Shown piece by piece: positions 46,645-56,087 of a stretch of 64,000 bases of DNA. The position numbers were made by a program, and so were the translations under genes. Position 1 is the stretch's first letter; each line of letters begins with the position of its first letter. Source of the stretch: Oceanospirillaceae bacterium (GTDB taxonomy: Bacteria; Pseudomonadota; Gammaproteobacteria; Pseudomonadales; Litoribrevibacteraceae); NCBI GenBank assembly GCA_015665455.1, contig JADFAD010000001.1, forward strand, positions 496,001 to 560,000, given 5' to 3'. Below the pieces are notes generated by a model, which saw only the letters and a program-made list of their open reading frames with translations, had not been told where the DNA came from and ran no database searches.

Positions 46645-47649
46645 ATGAATAATCATACAATTCCCAGAAACTTTGTTATGGCGCCTTTGCAAGGGGCGGT
46701 GAAACAGGGCGTAGATATTCATAAGTTGCTGGCTGAAGCGAATATTTCTGAGGATGTGCTAACGGAACCGAATTACCGGGTTAATGCAGCTCAATACGCT
46801 GTTTTATTAAGATCCCTTTGGGTGGTGATGGAAGATGAATACATGGGACTGGCCCCTGTGAAAGGTGTGATAGGCAGTTTCTCCATGATGTGCCTGTCCG
46901 TCATTCATTGTCATAATTTAGAACACGTTTTACGTAGGGCGTCTGAGTTCTATAGTCTGTTTCATGGCGGTGGAACGCACGAAATTCGGATGGAAAAACA
47001 AAACGTTATTCTTGAATTCAAGCTTTCATTACAGCATGACCCAAATCGATTTCTTCATGAAAGTATGCTGGTTATTTGGCATCGTTTTTCAAGTTGGTTG
47101 GTGGATCGAAGAATCCCTCTCAAAGAAGTTCGTTTAAATTATTCAGCGCCAGAACATGAAAAACAATACTGGCAACTGTTCGCTTGTCCAATTAAGTTTG
47201 ATTCCAAGGAGACGGCGTTGGTATTTGATCGGCAATTTCTTGAATTACCAATCATGCAAACTGAACCGGTTTTGAAAGAATTTCTAAAAATATCTCCCGC
47301 TGATTTACTGGCGCGTCCAGAAGATAGAAATACTATGACCGCTCATATCCGAGGATTGCTAGGGCGTGACTTTAGTAATGATTTTCCTGAGTTTGATTGG
47401 CTCGCGGAGCAAGTTCATTTAGCGCCGCAGTCTTTACGAAGAAAGCTTCGTGAAGAAGGCACGAACTTTCAGGAAATTAAAGACTCGCTACGCAGAGATA
47501 CCGCCATTGGCTTATTGAGTCGACCAGAATTGAGTGTTCATGATATTGCTGAGAAGATGGGTTTTTCTGAAGCGAGTACGTTTCATCGGGCATTTAAAAA
47601 ATGGACGGGGTTAACCCCAGGCGATTATCGAAAGGGCCGGGCGCGCTAG
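46645..47649 (+). CDS. AraC-family transcriptional regulator
   Basis: 334 residues from ATG 46645. The open frame begins at 46561, but the added 28 residues look like translated promoter. The N-terminal part is the ligand-binding domain found in OruR/ArgR-like AraC members. The C-terminal double helix-turn-helix (about residues 235-330) contains VHDIAEKMGFSEASTFHRAFKKW. It is divergent from the racemase gene with about 108 bases between starts, so it probably controls that gene. Inducer unknown. Confidence 0.92.
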   Translation: MNNHTIPRNFVMAPLQGAVKQGVDIHKLLAEANISEDVLTEPNYRVNAAQYAVLLRSLWVVMEDEYMGLAPVKGVIGSFSMMCLSVIHCHNLEHVLRRASEFYSLFHGGGTHEIRMEKQNVILEFKLSLQHDPNRFLHESMLVIWHRFSSWLVDRRIPLKEVRLNYSAPEHEKQYWQLFACPIKFDSKETALVFDRQFLELPIMQTEPVLKEFLKISPADLLARPEDRNTMTAHIRGLLGRDFSNDFPEFDWLAEQVHLAPQSLRRKLREEGTNFQEIKDSLRRDTAIGLLSRPELSVHDIAEKMGFSEASTFHRAFKKWTGLTPGDYRKGRAR

Positions 47650-47674
47650 AGCGTTCAGTGTATTTGGCGATGAT

Positions 47675-48823
47675 TTAGCCTTTAGGTTCTAGGAAGAGCA
47701 GATTTTTTTCCTGATCAATTTCGAACCTAAATTGGCCTAAAAAATTCATTCCTAACAGTCCGTCTGTTTGGCTGTTCTCTCCCATATTGACTTCCAGTAC
47801 GGGTATGTCATTCAAGCTTGCGTAATCGATCGCTAAGGATGACAAAGTAAAGACTCTGGCGGTGGTTGAGCCGTTCGCGGTATTTACTCTAAGCTGTCGT
47901 TGGTTTGAGCTGATGGCGTTTGTTTGGTTCATCAATCGGCTAATGGCATCCATGCTAAGCGATGTGTAGCTTGCACCAGTATCTATCAGTAACTGTAAAT
48001 CCATTTCGTTGCCTATATTAACGGATACCCAAAATTGACTGCCGTGTTTGATGAGGGGGATACCTTGTTGGTTTCTGGTATCTTGCGCGAGTTCGGTAGC
48101 TAGTATTCGTTGTAAGTCTTCCACTGCCGAGGTGTGTTGCTCGTCGTAAGGCAGGTTATTAAGTTCATCTTGCGCTTGTTTCAGCTGGTTGGATTGTCTG
48201 TAAAGTTGGGCCAAGGCCAAGCTGGTGGGGATATACTCTAACTCTTGCTGTTTTGCGAATTGAAGAAATGACTCGATCACCTGCTTTGAAATTAAGTGAC
48301 TACCGCTAAAAAACTCCTCTGAAACGAAATTAATCAGTGAGTGAATTTCTCTATTTATTTTTGACTGTTCCTGTTCGGTTTGTGCCAACGCATTAGCGGA
48401 GAACAGGGTTTCTAACGCAGTAAGAAACTGCCCTTTTGCAGCATACGACTGCGCTTGAAGTTGATAATAAAGAGCATTCACTAGGCTGGTGGCATTCAGC
48501 TCGATGAGCCATGCATCTAGGGTGTGCCACTGTTTATCGTTACTTAACTGTATCAAGTGTTTAGTTAGATGGCTTTGAATGTTTTCTGTTTCCGATGCTG
48601 GCAGTTCACTGTAAAGAAGGGCGTTGATAACGGTGTCTATTTGATTGTCTTTAATGGCTTTCAAGTGAACGTTTGATGTTAATGCTGTCGTTTCAGTCGG
48701 AAAGATGAGCGGAGTTGTACTTGGTACTGATTTAGATGCGTCCTCTAAAATACTGTTCGGTGCATTGAGTCCAATGACTAAACCGATAAAAATGCCAAAA
48801 ATTAAAACAGCTAAGTATTTCAT
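47675..48823 (-). CDS. Membrane-anchored retropepsin-like aspartic protease with a helical-repeat region
   Basis: 382 residues from ATG 48823; a TTG three codons upstream is less likely. An N-terminal hydrophobic helix (about residues 3-22) anchors or exports it. Residues about 50-240 are helical and TPR-like. The C-terminal domain has LLIDTGASYTSLS (catalytic Asp about 282) and GLLGMNFLGQF, as in retropepsin-like (TIGR02281/DUF4124-adjacent) proteases, which act as dimers. Substrate unknown. Confidence 0.82.
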   Translation of the reverse strand: MKYLAVLIFGIFIGLVIGLNAPNSILEDASKSVPSTTPLIFPTETTALTSNVHLKAIKDNQIDTVINALLYSELPASETENIQSHLTKHLIQLSNDKQWHTLDAWLIELNATSLVNALYYQLQAQSYAAKGQFLTALETLFSANALAQTEQEQSKINREIHSLINFVSEEFFSGSHLISKQVIESFLQFAKQQELEYIPTSLALAQLYRQSNQLKQAQDELNNLPYDEQHTSAVEDLQRILATELAQDTRNQQGIPLIKHGSQFWVSVNIGNEMDLQLLIDTGASYTSLSMDAISRLMNQTNAISSNQRQLRVNTANGSTTARVFTLSSLAIDYASLNDIPVLEVNMGENSQTDGLLGMNFLGQFRFEIDQEKNLLFLEPKG

Positions 48824-48943
48824 AGGGATCAATGAACCGACGGGTGAGGGCTTGTTCTACAGAATTGTAAGTGGAATGGATGAGCGTTGCACTTGGAATC
48901 TGAGTATCAAGTGCTTTAGCTTGGGGTATTGGTTGAAAAATGA

Positions 48944-48977
48944 AAAAGGGAACACTAAATTACAGGCGTTCCCTTTT
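48944..48977 (-). terminator. Intrinsic terminator of the beta-oxidation operon
   Basis: AAAAGGGAAC and GTTCCCTTTT form a 10-bp stem about 40 bases past the multifunctional enzyme gene, with T-runs on both sides. Confidence 0.85.
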
Positions 48978-49018
48978 GTTTTTAGTCCAGTTTGTTTTCT
49001 TAAATTAAAGGAGCTTTC

Positions 49019-51178
49019 TTAGACTAACGGTGCATTGCTTTCAGCCAGTGCTTCTAAAGACTCTGTGGGTGTGAAACGCTTACCGAATCGTTGAGTCAGT
49101 TCACGGGCGCGTTCAGTGTATTTACGGCTGCCGACGTGGTTTATGAATTGCAGTGCGCCGCCTGTCCACGGAGAAAAGCCGAGCCCAAAGATGCTTCCGA
49201 TATTGCCATCGGCAATGGACGTTAAAACGTTTTCGTCCAAGCAGCGAAGCGTTTCAATGGATTGCATATAAAGCAGGCGATCGCGAATATCCTCATTTGA
49301 GGTGACGTCATCGACCTCTTTATTAAAGAAATGGTTTTTGAGTTCGCTCCATAAAACCTTTTGGCCCTTGACGGAGTAGTCATAAAAACCTGCCCCTGCC
49401 GCTCTGCCTTTGCGATCAAAATCATTAATCATTGCATCCAGCACTTTAAAGCCAGGATGGTTCGTATCAATGTGATTATCATTATTGCCTGCTTCCGCAT
49501 CGGCTTTGGCTTGATTGCGGATGTTTTGCATGAGAGTGAGGCTAACTTCATCTGTGACGCTCAGAGGGCCTACTGGCATACCTGCTTTGCGAGCTTCCAT
49601 TTCAATTCGTGCTGGATTTATGCCTTCACCAAGCATTGCGATGCCTTCGGTCGTGTAGGTCGCAAATACGCGTGATGTAAAGAAACCTCGACTGTCATTA
49701 ACAACAATGGGGGTTTTCTTAATTTGTTGCACGAAGTCGAATGCATGGGCCAATGTTTCATCACTGGTTTCTTTACCGCGTATAATTTCAACCAACGGCA
49801 TTTTATCTACGGGTGAAAAGAAGTGAAGACCGACAAATTTAGCTGCATCGTCAACGGCTGTGGCCAAACCCGTAATCGGCAGTGTTGATGTATTCGATGA
49901 AATAATTGTCCCTTTAGTAACCGTGTTAGCCGCCTCTTGAGTGACTTTTGCTTTCAGTTCTCTGTTTTCAAATACGGCTTCAATGATTAGATCGCAACCT
50001 TCGAAATCAGCGTTATCGCCCGTTGGATGAATACGATTTAATATTGCATCCATTTCTTCTTGGGTTTTACGTTTTCTACTCACTTGCTTTTTAAGTAGTT
50101 TCTCAGAGTACGCTTTGCCTTTCTCTGCTGATTCTGTGGATACGTCTTTGAGCACCACATCAATCCCTCGAATTGCAGACGAATAAGCAATACCTGCGCC
50201 CATCATTCCTGCACCAATAACCCCAACCTTTTTGAATTGAGTTCGTTGAATGCCTTCTGGTCTGGATTTACCTGCATTGACATCGTTCAACTGGAACCAG
50301 AACGTGTTGATCATGTTCTTTGATACTTGGCCTTTTGCAAGCTGAGTAAAGTATCGGCTTTCAATGGTGCAAGCGGTGTCAAAATCAACCAGTGTGCCTT
50401 CTGCAGCAGCAGATAAAATGGCTTCTGGTGCTGGGTAACAGCCTTTGGTTTTGTCGGCCACCATAGAGGGGGCAATGGCCAGCATTTGTGCTGTTTTGGG
50501 TGTGTTTGCGTTTCCGCCGGGGATTTTAAACCCTTTCACGTCCCACGGTTGCTGACTTTTCGGATTTGCTTTGATCCAAGCTTTGGCTTTAAGGATTAAT
50601 TCTTCAATGGAATTTGCTGTGTCGTCAAGAATCCCTGCTTTGAGGGCAGCGGAAGGGCGAAGCTTTTTCCCTTCAATCAACAACGGAAAGGCTTTTTCCA
50701 ATCCTAGCATTCGTACGGTTCGGACAATTCCGCCACCGCCAGGAAGTAAGCCCAGAGTTACTTCTGGTAGGCCGAGTTGAATGCGTTCATCGGCTAAACA
50801 AATGCGATGGTGGCAGGCTAGGGCAATTTCCCAGCCCCCACCAAGCGCGGCACCGTTAATGGCCGCGACAACGGGTTTGCCTAAGGTTTCAATGGCTCTC
50901 AGTTGAGCTTTTAACCCCTGAACCATGTTATAAAACTCAGGCGCTAACTCATCGGATACCTGAGACATTTCGTTAAGGTCTGCCCCAGCGAAAAATGTTT
51001 TCTTTGCTGATGTAACAATAATACCGCTGATGTTTTCTTGTTCTTTTAATAAACGTTCTACTGTCTCGTCCATGGATGCTCGGTAGGTCGCGTTCATGGT
51101 GTTGGCCGATTGGCCTGGCATATCCATAGTCAGGGTGACGATGTTGTTTTCGTCGATGTCATATCGAATCGCAGTCAT
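49019..51178 (-). CDS. Fatty acid oxidation multifunctional enzyme (enoyl-CoA hydratase / 3-hydroxyacyl-CoA dehydrogenase)
   Basis: 719 residues from ATG 51178, chosen because AAGGAG lies 4 bases upstream; the longer frame to 51196 would include that RBS. The N-terminal crotonase domain has both hydratase glutamates, in GGGWEIALACH and LGLPEVTLGLLPGGGG. The NAD domain begins VGVIGAGMMGAGIAY (about residue 320), with the catalytic histidine in GLHFFSPVDKMP. It follows the thiolase gene by 23 bases in one operon. The thiolase-first order resembles fadI-fadJ more than fadB-fadA, but I do not assign a symbol. Confidence 0.95.
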   Translation of the reverse strand: MTAIRYDIDENNIVTLTMDMPGQSANTMNATYRASMDETVERLLKEQENISGIIVTSAKKTFFAGADLNEMSQVSDELAPEFYNMVQGLKAQLRAIETLGKPVVAAINGAALGGGWEIALACHHRICLADERIQLGLPEVTLGLLPGGGGIVRTVRMLGLEKAFPLLIEGKKLRPSAALKAGILDDTANSIEELILKAKAWIKANPKSQQPWDVKGFKIPGGNANTPKTAQMLAIAPSMVADKTKGCYPAPEAILSAAAEGTLVDFDTACTIESRYFTQLAKGQVSKNMINTFWFQLNDVNAGKSRPEGIQRTQFKKVGVIGAGMMGAGIAYSSAIRGIDVVLKDVSTESAEKGKAYSEKLLKKQVSRKRKTQEEMDAILNRIHPTGDNADFEGCDLIIEAVFENRELKAKVTQEAANTVTKGTIISSNTSTLPITGLATAVDDAAKFVGLHFFSPVDKMPLVEIIRGKETSDETLAHAFDFVQQIKKTPIVVNDSRGFFTSRVFATYTTEGIAMLGEGINPARIEMEARKAGMPVGPLSVTDEVSLTLMQNIRNQAKADAEAGNNDNHIDTNHPGFKVLDAMINDFDRKGRAAGAGFYDYSVKGQKVLWSELKNHFFNKEVDDVTSNEDIRDRLLYMQSIETLRCLDENVLTSIADGNIGSIFGLGFSPWTGGALQFINHVGSRKYTERARELTQRFGKRFTPTESLEALAESNAPLV

Positions 51179-51201
51179 TGTGTTCTCCTTCGTCACGTCG
51201 G

Positions 51202-52455
51202 TTATTTGGTTTCAGCGCGGTTAGCAGCACTGTTAACAACGGTGCAGTTTATGTTCTCTACGATGGTGGCAATGCCCATCCCTCCGCCAACGCATAAAGT
51301 ACATAAGCCATAACGTTGGTCTCGGCGTTCAAGCTCATCCAATACTATGCCGATGATGATGGCACCGGTTGCACCTAGAGGATGGCCCATGGCGATGGAG
51401 CCACCGTTCACGTTGACTTTTTCATCGGGCACGCCCAAGTCTTTTTGGAATTTCATAACAACGGCGGCAAATGCTTCATTAACCTCAAAGAGGTCAATTT
51501 GATCTACTGTCATGTTGGCTTTTTCTAGTACCTTCAATGTGGAAGGGGTCGGGCCTGTAAGCATGGTGGTTGGGTCGGTGCTGGTAACGGCTGTGGCAAC
51601 TATTCTGCCGCGAGCGGTCAAGCCAAGTTCTTCCCCTTTTGCTTGGTTGCCCATCAGTATGGCCGTTGCACCATCAACAATACCGGATGAGTTACCGGGA
51701 GTATGAATATGGTTGATGCGTTCCAAGTGGGAATATTTACGAAGTGCAGTACTGTCAAATCCCATTTGCCCCATGGCAGCAAACGAAGGCTTTAAGGCGG
51801 ATAAGGCTTCAATGGACGCATCTGGACGAACCAACTCATCTTTCTCCAAGAGTACGACACCGTTTTGATCCTTTACAGGAACGACGGACTTCTCAAACGC
51901 GTTATTTGTCCACGCTTCTGCTGCTTTTCGTTGTGAGTTTAGAGCGAAGTTATCAACGTCTTCGCGACTGAAGCCTTCCATGGTCGCGATGGTATCTGCG
52001 CCTATGCCTTGAGGAACAAAGTACGTACCGAAGCTGGTTTCTGGGTCCATCGCCATGGGACCGCCATCAGACCCCATTGGAACGCGGGACATGACTTCAA
52101 CGCCACCGGCAACGACAAGATCTTCCCAACCGGAAGCAATTTTTTGAGCCGCAATGTTTACGGCTTCTAAACCAGAAGCACAGAAACGGTTGATTTGCAT
52201 GCCAGCTGGTCGCTCCGACCAGTCCGCCAATAAAGCCGCTGTCTTCGCTATGTTTGCACCTTGTTCTCCCACTGGCGTTACACAGCCTAGAACAATGTCA
52301 TCGACATGATCTGTGTCCAGATTATTTCGTTCCTTGAGACTATTAAGTACGTTTGCCATCAATGCCACAGGCTTCATTGAATATAAGGCACCGCCTTTTT
52401 TTCCTTTACCTCGAGGCGTACGAATCGCATCGTAAATGTATACAGACTCGGTCAT
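51202..52455 (-). CDS. Acetyl-CoA C-acyltransferase (thiolase)
   Basis: 417 residues. The nucleophilic cysteine is in [12 protein letters not shown] (about residue 90), the histidine in [10 protein letters not shown] (about 366-375), and the second cysteine in [11 protein letters not shown] near the C terminus. AAGGAAC lies about 7 bases before the ATG. First gene of the operon with the multifunctional enzyme; together they complete the last three steps of beta-oxidation. Acyl-CoA dehydrogenase and racemase genes elsewhere in the window fit the same pathway. Confidence 0.95.
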   Translation of the reverse strand: MTESVYIYDAIRTPRGKGKKGGALYSMKPVALMANVLNSLKERNNLDTDHVDDIVLGCVTPVGEQGANIAKTAALLADWSERPAGMQINRFCASGLEAVNIAAQKIASGWEDLVVAGGVEVMSRVPMGSDGGPMAMDPETSFGTYFVPQGIGADTIATMEGFSREDVDNFALNSQRKAAEAWTNNAFEKSVVPVKDQNGVVLLEKDELVRPDASIEALSALKPSFAAMGQMGFDSTALRKYSHLERINHIHTPGNSSGIVDGATAILMGNQAKGEELGLTARGRIVATAVTSTDPTTMLTGPTPSTLKVLEKANMTVDQIDLFEVNEAFAAVVMKFQKDLGVPDEKVNVNGGSIAMGHPLGATGAIIIGIVLDELERRDQRYGLCTLCVGGGMGIATIVENINCTVVNSAANRAETK

Positions 52456-52731
52456 AACGGTTCCTTTTCAGATGTGTTTTGGCGTTTTTATTCATTTCTT
52501 ACAGTTGTCTCTGATGGCCACAGAGTAGCGTAGCAAGGCTCAAAGGCAAAATGGCAAAGGTGCGCCTCTTGGGTGGCGAGAGTGAGCATGAATAGAGCCT
52601 TTGTGTCGTATCTAATTTTTGATTTGATTAAAGTATTACTGTTTTACAGGAAATAACGGTATATCTTAGTTTTTCTTTCTTGGTTATTAGTCCAGTGATA
52701 TTTTCTATCTTTCAGCATCAGAGATGACGTT

Positions 52732-53457
52732 ATGAGTGCCTCGGTTTTATCCATTTCTAATTTCGGTTTAATGTTAGCCTTCATTCCTGCTGCCATTGTT
52801 ATTGGCATCATGTTTCGCTGGAAGGCCAACCCAAACAGTGCAATGTATGCAACGGTACGGATGTTCATTCAGTTAATGGCCATTGGCTATGTGCTGATTT
52901 ACATCTTTGAGTCGGATAATTACTGGGTGATTTTGGCGGTACTTACCGTCATGTTAACGGCGGCCAGTTGGATTGCTATTCGTCCTATTAAACCCAAAAA
53001 ACCAGCGACTTATCGAAATGCATTGATCTCGATTACCGTTGGGGGCGTGCCTATTTTGGTGTTGGTCAGTCAGGGGGTGATCAATGTGGAGCCTTGGTTC
53101 AGCCCGCGTTATCTTGTGCCTTTGGCTGGGATGATTTTTGCTGGGTCGATGAATGCAGTGAGTTTGGCTGCGGAACGTTTTCAATCTGAATGCAGTCGAG
53201 GGTTAACCTATGAAGACGCTCGAAGAGTCGCGCTTCAAGCGGCATTGATTCCGACCATAAATTCTCTATTTGCTGTCGGGTTGGTGTCTTTACCTGGGAT
53301 GATGACAGGCCAGATTCTTTCAGGGGTGTCTCCTTTAGTTGCTGCAAAATATCAAATGGTGGTCATGACCATGCTATTTGGTGCTACGGGTATTTCAGCC
53401 GCTACGTATTTGATGTTAAATAAAACACCATCCCATATAATCTCAAACCGTCTTTAA
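52732..53457 (+). CDS. fetB: FetB-type ABC transporter permease (iron export family)
   Basis: 241-residue polytopic membrane protein. VRMFIQLMAIGYVL near residue 43, SMNAVSLAAERF and LPGMMTGQILSGVSPLVAAKYQ near the C terminus match the FetB/YbbM family, which works with the ATPase FetA. No fetA gene is next to it: upstream is a divergent thiolase and downstream an RNase H gene. The ATPase must be elsewhere, or the protein acts differently. The RBS is weak. Confidence 0.87.
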   Translation: MSASVLSISNFGLMLAFIPAAIVIGIMFRWKANPNSAMYATVRMFIQLMAIGYVLIYIFESDNYWVILAVLTVMLTAASWIAIRPIKPKKPATYRNALISITVGGVPILVLVSQGVINVEPWFSPRYLVPLAGMIFAGSMNAVSLAAERFQSECSRGLTYEDARRVALQAALIPTINSLFAVGLVSLPGMMTGQILSGVSPLVAAKYQMVVMTMLFGATGISAATYLMLNKTPSHIISNRL

Positions 53458-53481
53458 TTACTTAGATAGATTATTTATCCC

Positions 53482-54267
53482 ATGGCTTCAAAATTTTATG
53501 TTGTTTGGCAAGGTCGAGAACCTGGCATATACACCGATTGGAACTCTTGTAAAAAGCAGGTTGATAAGTTTGCTGGAGCAAAGTACAAATCTTTTAAAAC
53601 AGAAGCCGAAGCAAAAGCGGCTTTCAGTGGCAGCAGTACTTCTGCAACGCGTTCGTCTTCAGCGTCAAAGTCGTCTGGTTCCGCATCTAAAGCAGGTGTT
53701 AAAAAAGCTGGAGTAAAGACTTATACCGCAGCAGAAATTGCCAGCATGGCAATAGACACCAAGATTTATACCGATGGTGGATGCGAGCCCAACCCGGGTG
53801 AAGCGGGTTCTGGGGTTGCTGTCTACCGGAACGAAACAATCGATGAGCTCTGGTACGGTCTATATAACCCCATGGGGACCAATAACACGGCTGAACTGAA
53901 TGCACTCCATCAAGCATTGATCATGTCAGAGCAAGAATTAGAGAAAGGGCGAACGGTTGCCATTTTCTGCGATTCTAAATACGCCATTCAATGCATAACC
54001 CAGTGGGCCGTTGGATGGGAAAAGAAAGGGTGGAAGAAGTCCGGCGGAGAGATTAAAAATCTTGAATTAATAAAAGTGATGTTTGCGCTACACCAGAAGT
54101 TAAAAGATAAAATTCAGGTGCTTCATGTAAACGGCCACGTAGGGGTTGAAGGCAATGAATTGGCAGATCGGATGTCCATTTATGCCATGGAGCGTAAAGA
54201 TCCTGCGTTCTTGAAATACCAAGAGCCTATCGATCTCGCGGCGATTCTTTCAATGCGAGCGGGCTGA
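53482..54267 (+). CDS. Ribonuclease H with N-terminal viroplasmin (hybrid-binding) domain
   Basis: 261 residues. Residues about 4-47 (FYVVWQGREPGIYTDW, then KYKSFKTEAEAKAAF) form the caulimovirus viroplasmin/HBD domain known from eukaryotic RNase H1. A serine/alanine-rich linker (about 50-85) joins it to an RNase H fold with the four acidic residues in IYTDGG (about 95), NTAELNAL, FCDSKYA and GNELAD. It removes RNA from RNA-DNA hybrids in the cytosol. It starts 24 bases after fetB. Confidence 0.93.
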   Translation: MASKFYVVWQGREPGIYTDWNSCKKQVDKFAGAKYKSFKTEAEAKAAFSGSSTSATRSSSASKSSGSASKAGVKKAGVKTYTAAEIASMAIDTKIYTDGGCEPNPGEAGSGVAVYRNETIDELWYGLYNPMGTNNTAELNALHQALIMSEQELEKGRTVAIFCDSKYAIQCITQWAVGWEKKGWKKSGGEIKNLELIKVMFALHQKLKDKIQVLHVNGHVGVEGNELADRMSIYAMERKDPAFLKYQEPIDLAAILSMRAG

Positions 54268-54444
54268 GTGGTACGTTGTAAAGGTCGTACTTTTCTAATA
54301 CCTAAGATTTAAATCCCTGAGCACAATGGAGGATTAGCTGATTAAAGGCATCCTCCGCACCTTGTTTTGATCTTCGGCTTTGTATAGCCTTAGACCCATA
54401 CCCTTAAGTAATAATTATAAAAACCAAAAGAATAAGAGTTGATC

Positions 54445-55152
54445 ATGAAAGACAAGTATAAATACATTGGCCCTCTATACGATTTCCTAAGCAGCATTTA
54501 TGGTGGTGAATCCATCCATAATTGTAAGCGCGCAATGTTGACCTCTGAGAATGTGAAAGCAGGCGATAAGATTCTTATTGCTGGCGCAGGTCACGGTAAA
54601 GACGCAATACGTGCAGCAGAGCTAGGTGCAGATGTTACCGTGGTTGATCTTTCAGAAACCATGCTGATTAAGTTGCAGCAGGCGTTTGATAAGCACCCTA
54701 AAGATTTAAAAGTAAATGTTGTTCACGCAGACATTCTTAAAGTCGAAGAGTATGAGCACTACGACATGGTCATAGCTAACTTCTTCTTGAACGTATTTGA
54801 TGCGGACTTCATGGAGACTATCCTAAACCATCTGATCAAGTGTACTAAGAAAGGTGGTAAGTTTGTTATTGGTGACTTTGCATTCCCAAGTGGTAATCCT
54901 GTCAGCAAAACCATTCAGAAAGGGTATTGGTATACCGCAGCACTGATCTTCTACTTTACTTCAGACAATGCGATACATGAGATCTATAACTACACCGAGC
55001 TGATGAAGTCCAAAGGCATAGAAATCGATGATACTAAGCATTACCGTTACTTAGGTATGAACTGCTATACCTCGGTCATGGGGACTAAATTGGTCGCAAG
55101 TGATCTTGCTACAACCTCAAGTACTAAGAAAACAGAAGAAGCGACGGCGTAA
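54445..55152 (+). CDS. Class I SAM-dependent methyltransferase, function unknown
   Basis: 235 residues from ATG 54445; a TTG two codons upstream is ignored. Motif I is ILIAGAGHGKDAIRAAELGAD (about residues 44-64), followed by the acidic VVDLSETML and the motif IV region YDMVIANFFLN. The N-terminal YKYIGPLYDFLSSIYGG block recalls UbiE/quinone methyltransferases, and it neighbours ubiT, but this is not enough to assign a substrate. A strong terminator follows. Confidence 0.82.
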   Translation: MKDKYKYIGPLYDFLSSIYGGESIHNCKRAMLTSENVKAGDKILIAGAGHGKDAIRAAELGADVTVVDLSETMLIKLQQAFDKHPKDLKVNVVHADILKVEEYEHYDMVIANFFLNVFDADFMETILNHLIKCTKKGGKFVIGDFAFPSGNPVSKTIQKGYWYTAALIFYFTSDNAIHEIYNYTELMKSKGIEIDDTKHYRYLGMNCYTSVMGTKLVASDLATTSSTKKTEEATA

Positions 55153-55199
55153 TTTAAGTGTGTAAATTAAGCGTATAAAATCGCAACGTTATCGCTTCA

Positions 55200-55231
55200 A
55201 AAACCGAGTTGTCCTTTGATAACTCGGTTTT
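55200..55231. terminator. Bidirectional intrinsic terminator
   Basis: AAAACCGAGTT and AACTCGGTTTT form an 11-bp stem, followed by further T residues, between the methyltransferase gene and convergent ubiT. Confidence 0.9.
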
Positions 55232-55266
55232 TTTGTTTTTAAGAGGGTTATGGTTCTAAGAGTGCG

Positions 55267-55902
55267 TTAATCCATCAGAGATTCTTGGTAGTTGATTGCT
55301 TCTGAGACCGAAACCGCAGAACGCTTAGTCCAACGCTGTAACTTAGACAGCCTTGGCAACAATTGATCTTGCAGAAACTGAACGGCTTTAGGCATTTGCT
55401 TCGGGTCAATCGCATCCAATAAATTCTTCACCTCATGACCAAGTTCTGTATCTCCTAGAATCAGGAGTTGCCTTTGAAAGAACAGGGTGTCTGGGTCCAT
55501 TTCTCTTGATAAAATTTGAATTAAGGCTGCGCTGTTGCCCCGGATCTCTGTATCCGATTCTTGATCGTTTGATATTCGAAGTTTACGTTGTTCGTTTAGC
55601 CCCAAACACCAACTGATCTGTGCATCGCTTATGGTGATCTTTACCTTTCGGTTGATCAGCGCGTCAAACTCTCCCTCGTCAATGGCTTCTTTTAATACTT
55701 CACTCAGTACCTTCTGAATGGCCATCTGTTGCAATGCTTGAGGGGAGTATCTTACGGGCAATGCAGCGTAATAAGCAGGTCGTTTCATGACATCCAAAGG
55801 CGTTGGCAAATGTTTCAATACATTTGAAGGTGAGAGCGTAGCGGATAGATTCTTTAGGGACGAAGGCAGCATGACTGAAAGGCTCTTAGACATTTGCTTC
55901 AT
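55267..55902 (-). CDS. ubiT: Ubiquinone biosynthesis accessory factor UbiT (SCP2 domain)
   Basis: Lipid-binding factor needed for oxygen-independent ubiquinone synthesis. The C-terminal SCP2 region contains DPDTLFFQRQLLILGDTELG, then VKNLLDAIDPKQMPKAV, nearly as in E. coli YhbT/UbiT. The 211 residues include an N-terminal extension of about 30 residues relative to E. coli. Start codons at 55902, 55893 and 55872 are all possible. It is divergent from ubiU, and a perfect FNR/Anr box lies 27 bases upstream of 55902, which fits anaerobic induction. Confidence 0.93.
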   Translation of the reverse strand: MKQMSKSLSVMLPSSLKNLSATLSPSNVLKHLPTPLDVMKRPAYYAALPVRYSPQALQQMAIQKVLSEVLKEAIDEGEFDALINRKVKITISDAQISWCLGLNEQRKLRISNDQESDTEIRGNSAALIQILSREMDPDTLFFQRQLLILGDTELGHEVKNLLDAIDPKQMPKAVQFLQDQLLPRLSKLQRWTKRSAVSVSEAINYQESLMD

Positions 55903-55906
55903 TAGA
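55901..55906 (-). promoter_or_regulatory. Possible -10 element for ubiT
   Basis: TCTAAT on the minus strand, five of six matches to TATAAT, is centred 32 bases from the FNR-box centre. That is class II activator geometry. Transcription would then begin at about 55894, next to the ATG at 55893. Confidence 0.4.
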
Positions 55907-55928
55907 ACGAAAATGAGGCCGCCAGGTG

Positions 55929-55942
55929 TTGATGTGTATCAA
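55929..55942. promoter_or_regulatory. Perfect FNR/Anr box between ubiT and ubiU
   Basis: TTGATGTGTATCAA matches the FNR consensus TTGAT-N4-ATCAA at every defined position. The location between two divergent anaerobic ubiquinone genes supports function on both sides. TAAGGT at 55965-55970 is at class II spacing for ubiU. Confidence 0.85.
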
Positions 55943-56087
55943 TGGGATGATCAGGTTTCTGGAGTAAGGTGCGTGCAACCCTATAGTAGTTGAACGTTTT
56001 ACTCGGAAAAGTGATTTCTATTGGTCTACATGTAATGAGCTAATGAAATCGGTATATCTGAAGCGCCTTTAAAAGTGAGAGGATACA

